DNA from: CAYJAD01 sp964370675
GTDB lineage: Bacteria > Desulfobacterota > Desulfovibrionia > Desulfovibrionales > Desulfovibrionaceae
Direction: 5' to 3'
DNA: 27,417 nt
NCBI GenBank assembly: GCA_964370675.1
Contig: CAYJKC010000028.1
Span: forward strand, 1 to 27,417
A program made the translations under genes and the position numbers. Under the pieces are notes generated by a model. It was not told the origin of the DNA. It saw only the letters and a program-made list of their open reading frames with translations, and made no database searches. Of the stretch, positions 1-5,411 are shown one piece after another; the stretch's first letter is position 1; every line of letters begins with the position of its first letter.

Positions 1-92
1 TGCGTTTGCCCTATTAACAATACATAATACTATTTACAATAAACGCATATTTTATTACAATTTATTTTATATATAGCTTATAAGGATAAAAT

Positions 93-566
93 ATGGCTCG
101 AACCCTTGGTGGAAAATCTATCCTCACCTCTGACACGACACTGCTTATTTATTACGCCCTTTCTTTACTTAGCTTGGTTATAGGTGTGACATGCTTTGTA
201 GCCTTAGTGGGATCTTTTTTATCGCGCTATGCAGCTAACAAGGAAGGTGCAGCCTTTGTTGAACAACATTGCACATGGATTTTCCGAAGCCTCTTAATAA
301 GCCTTTTATTACTTTTTCTTATTGGTGCAACCACTATATTCTTACTTGGAGCAACGGGTATTGTAATACCTGACATGTCAGAAATTAATGACTTTGCACA
401 ACTTTGGGCTGACCCTGCCATACGCCTAGCTCTACAATATATTTTTGCTATGCTTGCTTGTGCTAGTATAGTTATGATTTGGTTTATATACCGTATTGTT
501 CGTGGTGGCTTAGCTCTTATTGGTAGACGACCTATACGCGAATTAAAAATACATACCCATTTATAA
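93..566 (+). CDS. COG3671-type small integral membrane protein
   Basis: The 157-residue product has three evident hydrophobic segments, at about residues 17-42, 65-92 and 112-136. Between the first and second lies a stretch ending in an E-Q-H-C-T-W-I-F-R pattern. The C-terminus carries Y-R-I-V-R-G-G-L-A-L with a following R-R-P-I. This layout (three helices, an aromatic/Arg motif before helix two, an R-I-V-R-G-based end with G/R-R-P-I) matches the uncharacterised membrane family COG3671, whose function is unknown. The start ATG follows AAGGA at good spacing. The next gene begins only 2 bases after the stop, so it is probably translated from the same message. It may anchor or accompany the downstream CbiR-like and DHH proteins, but nothing in the sequence proves that. 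The gene is certain; the family call rests on memory of the pattern. Confidence 0.7.
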   Translation: MARTLGGKSILTSDTTLLIYYALSLLSLVIGVTCFVALVGSFLSRYAANKEGAAFVEQHCTWIFRSLLISLLLLFLIGATTIFLLGATGIVIPDMSEINDFAQLWADPAIRLALQYIFAMLACASIVMIWFIYRIVRGGLALIGRRPIRELKIHTHL

Positions 567-568
567 TT

Positions 569-1318
569 ATGAATAAATTACCTATTGCTGCCCCTTCTTG
601 CGTTTTACCTGATACCGTGGCTGGCAATGCCTTATTTCTTGCTTCTCGTGTACAGGAAGTCGGTCTATGTCTTTTTGAATCCGAGGCCTGTCTTAACTAC
701 ACTGATCAAGACTTACCTAAAGAACTTGCTAACCTACCCTTAAACTGGCATGTGCACTTACCGGTAGATTTACCTTGGCATTTAGATGGAAAAAGGGCAG
801 CAGAGCTTGCGCTTAAAGTTATGGGCAAGGTGCAATATCTAAAGCCACGCTTAGCAGTTTTACACCCCCCCGCTACCATAGATAACAACCAAGACTTGCA
901 AGAAAAACTTTTATTAAGCTTTGCCAAAACATGGTATAATCAAACACAAATTCCCATACTTTTAGAAAATATTGACGGCGCACCCCTTGCTAACCTTAAT
1001 CCAAAAATTTTTAATAATCATCACTCACCCATAGGCATTTGCCTTGACGTGGGGCATATGTTAGGGTTTAATCAAACAGAAATGTTATGCCAAAGTGCAT
1101 TGCTTAAGCATGTACGATTAATACATTGGAGTGCACCTGGTAAAAAGGATGAGCACCTTGCCCTAGAACATTTTTCCGTTAAGGAACTAGCAGTTGTACG
1201 CGAATTAATGCATCATCTACCGCATAATATTTGCCATATGTTAGAAATCTTTAATTGGCATGGCATTGAGCAATCATACCCCATACTAAAGGAACTTTGG
1301 AACTACAGCCATGAGTAA
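569..1318 (+). CDS. CbiR-like TIM-barrel (xylose-isomerase-like) protein, possible cobamide-remodelling phosphodiesterase
   Basis: The 249-residue protein looks like a compact AP-endonuclease-2/xylose-isomerase-like TIM barrel. Candidate metal ligands sit at barrel-strand ends: Glu133 (L-L-E-N-I), Asp160 and His163 (L-D-V-G-H), His186 (R-L-I-H-W) and Glu226 (M-L-E-I-F). An H-L-P-V-D-L-P motif lies near residue 64. This set, with the short length, recalls CbiR, which hydrolyses cobamides to adenosylcobinamide or cobyrate-type products so that the nucleotide loop can be rebuilt. Other sugar-isomerase or endonuclease IV relatives share the fold. There is no clear ribosome-binding site; with 2 bases to the upstream stop, translational coupling is likely. 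It overlaps the next gene by 8 bases. The fold is well supported; the CbiR assignment is moderate. Confidence 0.6.
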   Translation: MNKLPIAAPSCVLPDTVAGNALFLASRVQEVGLCLFESEACLNYTDQDLPKELANLPLNWHVHLPVDLPWHLDGKRAAELALKVMGKVQYLKPRLAVLHPPATIDNNQDLQEKLLLSFAKTWYNQTQIPILLENIDGAPLANLNPKIFNNHHSPIGICLDVGHMLGFNQTEMLCQSALLKHVRLIHWSAPGKKDEHLALEHFSVKELAVVRELMHHLPHNICHMLEIFNWHGIEQSYPILKELWNYSHE

Positions 1319-2321
1319 AAAAGACAACCAAAGCAAACTTGCCACACGCATTCAGCAGTGGCGCAGTACCCTTTGCAAAAATGACTCATGGTGCATATTA
1401 GTTGTGGCTGACCCTGATGCTCTGGGTGCTGCCATGGGCTTAAAACGTATTTTACGCCCACGCGTAAAAGATGTTAGTATTGCCAGCATTAACCAAGTAA
1501 CTAGACCTGACAATTTGGCCATGTTGCGTTATTTGCGTATACCACTACAAACTTGGGAAACTAGTATGCAAAATGACTTTAACCGTTTTGCCATTATTGA
1601 CTCCCAACCAAATCATAATCCGGCTTTCAAAGATATTAACTTTTCTGTTATCATAGACCATCACCCTGCTCCAGAAGAAATTACATATGACGCAGACTTT
1701 ATCGATATTTCACCAGAATATGGTGCAACTTGCACAATGATTACGCGGTATATGAAGTTTTTAAATATACGTCCAGGCAAACTTTTAGCTACAGCCTTGC
1801 TTTATGGCATACGCGCTGACACAGCAACCTTTGACCGATCAGGCATTGCTGCAGACTTCCAAGCCTATCAATATCTTTCACGCTTTGCAGATATTAACTT
1901 AATGCGCCGTATTTTGCGCAGTGAGTATCTTTTAAGTTGGTTGCCACTTTTTAGTCGTGCCTTTCGCACCTTAAAAACATGCAAAACTGGTGCTCATACT
2001 CATGTGGGTGATGTAAGTTCACCAGATTTATTGGTAGCTATTGCAGACTTTTTTACGCGAGTACATGGTTTGCGCTGGGTGGCCGTAAGTGGAGTATTTA
2101 ACGATACTCTTGTTATCATATTTAGGGGTGACGGCAGTAAGAATATGGGGGATCTTGCCTCTCAAAATTTTGGAGCTGTTGGTTCTGCCGGTGGACATAA
2201 AAATATGGCCCGTGCTGAGATTCCCATCGAAGCCATAGGTGATACCAAATCTCAAGATTATGTTTTTGCAAAGCTTATGAGCAAGTGTTCAAAAAAAATA
2301 AAAGATAATATCAACCTCTAA
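1311..2321 (+). CDS. DHH-family phosphoesterase (NrnA/RecJ-like)
   Basis: The 336-residue protein has the two-domain DHH/DHHA1 plan. Motif I reads D-P-D-A-L-G (Asp34, Asp36). Motif II is I-I-D-S-Q-P-N near residue 93. The signature D-H-H-P is at 116-119. The C-terminal DHHA1 glycine motif G-S-A-G-G-H ends at His296. Family members such as NrnA hydrolyse short oligonucleotides, pAp or cyclic dinucleotides with two Mn ions. Motif I lacks the leading His of classical H-x-x-P-D-x-D-A members: the equivalent position is hydrophobic. I recall the same A-D-P-D-A form in other Desulfovibrio DHH proteins, so this may be a subfamily trait rather than decay. The start overlaps the end of the CbiR-like gene by 8 bases, implying coupled translation. 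The exact substrate cannot be read from the sequence. Confidence 0.85.
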   Translation: MSKKDNQSKLATRIQQWRSTLCKNDSWCILVVADPDALGAAMGLKRILRPRVKDVSIASINQVTRPDNLAMLRYLRIPLQTWETSMQNDFNRFAIIDSQPNHNPAFKDINFSVIIDHHPAPEEITYDADFIDISPEYGATCTMITRYMKFLNIRPGKLLATALLYGIRADTATFDRSGIAADFQAYQYLSRFADINLMRRILRSEYLLSWLPLFSRAFRTLKTCKTGAHTHVGDVSSPDLLVAIADFFTRVHGLRWVAVSGVFNDTLVIIFRGDGSKNMGDLASQNFGAVGSAGGHKNMARAEIPIEAIGDTKSQDYVFAKLMSKCSKKIKDNINL

Positions 2322-2342
2322 CCACAACACAAGGAGATGTTC

Positions 2343-4247
2343 ATGAGTCAAGAAAAAAAACAAAAATGCGCTACAGAGCTAAGCATCTGGGAAGACGCTA
2401 CTGCCATGATTGAAAAAGCTCGCGCTGAAAATATTGAAACTGTATGGGACCGCTTTGAACAACAGCAACCTGCATGTAAATTCTGTGAACTTGGAACTTC
2501 TTGCAAAAACTGTAGCATGGGTCCATGCCGCGTGGTACACAGCGAAGACGGCAAGGGCAAAAGAGCCCTTGGAGTTTGTGGTGCCAATGCCGACATTATA
2601 GTAGCTCGTAACTTTGCGCGTTTTGTGGCAGGTGGTTCTGCCAGTCACTCTGACCATGGGCGTGACTTAATTGAAGTGCTTGAAGCAGTGGCTGACCAAA
2701 AAGCTCCAGACTATAGCATTAAGGATGAAGAAAAACTACGCCGCATTGCTGCCGAACTTGGCATTGACGTTGAAAATAAAGAGACTCTTAGTGTTGCCAA
2801 AGAATTGGCAGAGCTACTCTTTACAGACTTTGGTAGTCGCCGCAAAGAAATTAACTTCATCAACCGTGTGCCTGCCAAACGCCGTGAATTATGGAATAAA
2901 TTAAACATAACTCCGCGTGGTGTTGACCGCGAAATTGCAGAAATGATGCACCGCACCCATATGGGCGTTGATAACGATGCTGTAAATATTTTACTGCACT
3001 CCGCACGCTGTTCATTAGCTGATGGCTGGTCAGGCTCCATGATTGGAACTGAACTATCTGACATACTATTTGGAACACCAACTCCAAGAACATCTAAAGC
3101 AAACCTTGGTGTGCTCAAAGAAGATTGCGTTAATATTTTAGTACATGGGCACAACCCAGTAGTTTCAGAAGTAATTTTAGCCGCCTCAAAAGACCCAGAA
3201 TTAGTAGCCCTTGCTAAGCAAAATGGTGCTACTGGTGGCATTAACGTAGCTGGTCTTTGCTGTACTGGCAATGAACTACTCATGCGCCAAGGTGTACCCA
3301 TGGCAGGCAACCACCTTATGACAGAACTAGCCCTTATTACTGGTGCCGTTGAAGCCATTGTAGTTGATTATCAATGTATTATGCCATCCTTAGTTAATGT
3401 GGCTTCTTGTTATCATACTCGCTTTATAGACACAGCAGCCAAAGCTCGCTTTACCGGTGCTGATCACTATGACATTAAACCAAGCACTGCTCTTGAACAA
3501 GGCAAAGCCATTGTGCGTAGTGCTGTTGAAGGCTTTAGCAAGCGCGATCCAAAACGCGTAAATATTCCAAGTGAACCTATGGATATTATGACTGGTTTCT
3601 CCAATGAAGCTATACTAGCAGCCCTTGGTGGCACTGCCGCCCCACTGCTTGATGCCATTAAAAGTGGTGCCATTCGCGGTGCAGTAGCAGTCGTTGGCTG
3701 TAATAATCCAAGAATTAAGCACGACTCACTAAACGTTGGGCTTATGAAAGAGCTAATCAAGCGCGATATACTTGTGCTTGTAACTGGTTGTGTGACCACA
3801 GCAGCTGGCAAAGCAGGCTTACTTATGCCAGAAGGCGCAGACATGGCAGGCGCTGGTTTAAAAAGTGTTTGTAACGCCCTTAAAATACCCCCAGTACTAC
3901 ATATGGGTAGCTGTGTTGATAACTCACGCGTGTTACAACTTTGCGGTTTACTTGCCAATGAGCTTGGCGTTGATATATCTGATCTGCCTGTGGCAGCATC
4001 TGCACCTGAATGGTATTCAGAAAAAGCCGTTGCTATTGGTCTTTATGCTGTAGCCAGTGGGGTTTATACTCATATTGGACATCCCCCACACATTCTTGGC
4101 TCACCCCTAGTTACACAGCTTGCCGTAGAAGGCTTAGAAGGTGTGGTTGGTGCAAGCTTTGGAGTGGAAGCTGATGCAGTTAAAGCCGCAGAGCTTATTG
4201 ATGCCAGAATATCCTCTAAGCGTGTAGCACTAGGGCTTAGTAAGTAG
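2343..4247 (+). CDS. cooS: anaerobic Ni-Fe carbon monoxide dehydrogenase catalytic subunit
   Basis: CooS is a cytoplasmic homodimer that interconverts CO and CO2. The ATG at 2343 lies 6 bases after AAGGAG and gives 634 residues; the in-frame ATG at 2337 abuts that site and is less likely. B-cluster cysteines are 54, 57, 62 and 79. C-cluster ligands are the His of H-G-H-N-P (268-272), Cys306/307, Cys345, Cys453, Cys483 and Cys524. The basic/acid segment S-E-K-A-V-A-I-G near the C-terminus and G-H-P-P-H are also present. The D-cluster pair is Cys45 and Cys48, a C-X2-C spacing, while position 53 (where Cys would complete C-X7-C) is Ser. In the D. vulgaris enzyme this spacing goes with a [2Fe-2S] D-cluster. 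No cooF, cooA or hydrogenase genes are nearby. The gap to the upstream phosphoesterase is 21 bases, so a common transcript is possible. Confidence 0.97.
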   Translation: MSQEKKQKCATELSIWEDATAMIEKARAENIETVWDRFEQQQPACKFCELGTSCKNCSMGPCRVVHSEDGKGKRALGVCGANADIIVARNFARFVAGGSASHSDHGRDLIEVLEAVADQKAPDYSIKDEEKLRRIAAELGIDVENKETLSVAKELAELLFTDFGSRRKEINFINRVPAKRRELWNKLNITPRGVDREIAEMMHRTHMGVDNDAVNILLHSARCSLADGWSGSMIGTELSDILFGTPTPRTSKANLGVLKEDCVNILVHGHNPVVSEVILAASKDPELVALAKQNGATGGINVAGLCCTGNELLMRQGVPMAGNHLMTELALITGAVEAIVVDYQCIMPSLVNVASCYHTRFIDTAAKARFTGADHYDIKPSTALEQGKAIVRSAVEGFSKRDPKRVNIPSEPMDIMTGFSNEAILAALGGTAAPLLDAIKSGAIRGAVAVVGCNNPRIKHDSLNVGLMKELIKRDILVLVTGCVTTAAGKAGLLMPEGADMAGAGLKSVCNALKIPPVLHMGSCVDNSRVLQLCGLLANELGVDISDLPVAASAPEWYSEKAVAIGLYAVASGVYTHIGHPPHILGSPLVTQLAVEGLEGVVGASFGVEADAVKAAELIDARISSKRVALGLSK

Positions 4248-4283
4248 CTTAAAAATTACTTTGCTTAAAAAAGACAAAGTCTA

Positions 4284-4323
4284 CTTGGGAGAAACCTTTT
4301 GTGACCAAAAGGTTTCTTCCAAG
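4284..4323. repeat. long hairpin downstream of cooS
   Basis: CTTGGGAGAAACCTTTTG (4284-4301) pairs with CAAAAGGTTTCTTCCAAG (4306-4323) around the loop TGAC. The 18-bp stem has one G-T wobble. On the + strand it is followed by ACTGATT, not a U-run. It may protect the 3' end of cooS mRNA or be a copy of a dispersed intergenic repeat. Confidence 0.8.
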
Positions 4324-4327
4324 ACTG

Positions 4328-4357
4328 ATTACAAATTCCCTATGGGGTATTTGTAAT
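4328..4357. repeat. second inverted repeat in the cooS-cooC spacer
   Basis: ATTACAAAT (4328-4336) is complementary to ATTTGTAAT (4349-4357), and CCC and GGG inside extend the stem with small bulges. It begins 5 bases after the previous hairpin. Function unknown. Confidence 0.65.
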
Positions 4358-4388
4358 GTGATTGTTATTGCAGCAAAGAGGGTCTCTC

Positions 4389-4430
4389 CATATTTAGAAT
4401 TTAAAGCTTCAAAATTTGAAATTCGATATG
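4389..4430. repeat. imperfect AT-rich inverted repeat
   Basis: CATAT (4389-4393) and a nearby GAATTT are mirrored by AAATTC and ATATG (4426-4430). The inner TTCAAAATTTGAA at 4408-4420 is itself a palindrome. It is AT-rich and imperfect, so the significance is low on its own; its position in a row of dyads is what makes it notable. Confidence 0.4.
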
Positions 4431-4449
4431 GGCTTTGTCCATAACCTGA

Positions 4450-4478
4450 CCTCAAATATCACTTAGTGATATTTGAGG
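4450..4478. repeat. perfect 29-bp palindrome upstream of cooC
   Basis: CCTCAAATATCACT (4450-4463) and AGTGATATTTGAGG (4465-4478) are exact complements around a single T. A perfect dyad of this length is compatible with a dimeric regulator operator or a stable RNA hairpin. It does not match the TGTCG-N6-CGACA pattern known for CooA. Confidence 0.75.
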
Positions 4479-4502
4479 CGCTAAAAGTTTTTTTGAAAAG
4501 GG

Positions 4503-4543
4503 TCTGGGAAAAATCTTTTTTTTCAAAAAAAGTTTTTCCCAGA
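4503..4543. repeat. hairpin in the cooC leader
   Basis: TCTGGGAAAAA (4503-4513) pairs with TTTTTCCCAGA (4533-4543). After one bulged T, C-T6 pairs with A6-G inside. It ends 36 bases before the cooC start codon. It could act as a leader hairpin; there is no following U-run that would make it a standard terminator. Confidence 0.75.
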
Positions 4544-4579
4544 GAGGTTTTGTCAACACTCTCATATAGGGACAAAATA

Positions 4580-5389
4580 ATGAAGATAGCCATAGCCGGA
4601 AAAGGTGGGGTAGGAAAAACCACACTAACTGCAAGACTTGGAAACACTCTAGCCCTTTGCGGTCAAGATGTTTGGTTAGTAGATGCAGACACTGCTACCT
4701 CATTAGGGCAAGCCTGTGGTTTAAGCAATGATCAGCTCCCCTTGCCCCTTGCTGCACAACGTGAGTTATTGCACCAGCGCACCACCATGGGTGAGGCTTC
4801 TTTATTATCCCTTACACCTAAAGTAAATGATTTACCAGAGGCTTTGTCTGTTGCCTTGCCAGTTATAGGGCATGACCCAAGATTTACTCAAGTTGGCAAA
4901 AAAAATCTATTGCTTATGGGTGGTTTGCATCATGCCGGTGGCGGTTGCGCTTGTGAGGCCAATGCTTTGTTAAAAGCCCTTTTAGCGCATTTGGTGCTTG
5001 AGCGTAAGGAGTGGGTTTTAGTAGACTTAGAAGCAGGAGTTGAGCACTTAGGGCGTGGCACTGTGGCTAGTGTTGATCAATTAATTATTGTAGCAGAACC
5101 AAGCAAGCATTCCTTGGGCATAGCAGCTCAAGTGGGACTTATGGCTGCAGAAATGGGGTTAAACAAGCAAGTCTTAGTCTTAAATAGAGCAACAGCTAAA
5201 GATGTAGAAGTTTTAAGCACACTTAATATACAAGGATTACCCAAGACTTGCATCAATATTTCACCATGCACCAAGCTTATGGAACAGCGCCTGACCTCAA
5301 CCTCTGTGCTTGGGCTTGACCCTGCCACAGACATGGAAGTACATGAACAAATATTAAAGCTTTTAAAGGCTTGCGACATGCCTTTATAA
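4580..5389 (+). CDS. cooC: CO dehydrogenase nickel-insertion ATPase
   Basis: CooC is a MinD/SIMIBI-class P-loop ATPase that supplies nickel to the C-cluster of CooS in the cytoplasm. The 269-residue product starts M-K-I-A-I-A-G-K-G-G-V-G-K-T-T, with the deviant Walker A lysine signature. Switch I follows in D-A-D-T-A-T-S. A C-A-C motif at Cys123/Cys125 is the expected C-X-C metal-binding pair at the dimer interface. An L-V-D-L-E-A-G-V-E-H segment corresponds to the Walker B region. I chose the ATG at 4580 because the P-loop strand begins there. The frame stays open upstream to 4466, but that extension is low-complexity hairpin sequence. AGGGA at 4568-4572 may serve as a weak ribosome-binding site. 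The gene ends 22 bases before the convergent uvrA stop. Confidence 0.93.
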   Translation: MKIAIAGKGGVGKTTLTARLGNTLALCGQDVWLVDADTATSLGQACGLSNDQLPLPLAAQRELLHQRTTMGEASLLSLTPKVNDLPEALSVALPVIGHDPRFTQVGKKNLLLMGGLHHAGGGCACEANALLKALLAHLVLERKEWVLVDLEAGVEHLGRGTVASVDQLIIVAEPSKHSLGIAAQVGLMAAEMGLNKQVLVLNRATAKDVEVLSTLNIQGLPKTCINISPCTKLMEQRLTSTSVLGLDPATDMEVHEQILKLLKACDMPL

Positions 5390-5411
5390 AGTTAATCTAA
5401 AACTTTAAGTG

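Larger units (their letters stand above)
4248..4579. repeat. cooS-cooC spacer made largely of successive inverted repeats
   Basis: This 332-bp gap holds at least five dyads in series: 4284-4323, 4328-4357, 4389-4430, 4450-4478 and 4503-4543, plus a small one at 4272-4282. None is followed by a clean T-run on the + strand, so they do not look like simple terminators. An open frame runs through the last two into cooC, but its sequence is low complexity. The block could be a mosaic of dispersed intergenic repeats, a structured leader for cooC, or operator DNA; the sequence alone does not decide. Confidence 0.7.

Noticed and set aside
1..92. TGCGTTT at 1-7 mirrored by AAACGCA at 41-47
   Set aside because: Seven-base arms spaced over 30 bases in AT-rich DNA are weak; the upstream context is cut off by the window edge.
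2711..3358. A 215-codon open frame antisense to cooS
   Set aside because: It mirrors strongly conserved cooS codons, has serine-rich low-information content, and lacks a ribosome-binding site.
4466..4579. A 38-codon in-frame extension upstream of cooC
   Set aside because: It encodes low-complexity sequence derived from two hairpins, and the ATPase fold begins exactly at the ATG at 4580.
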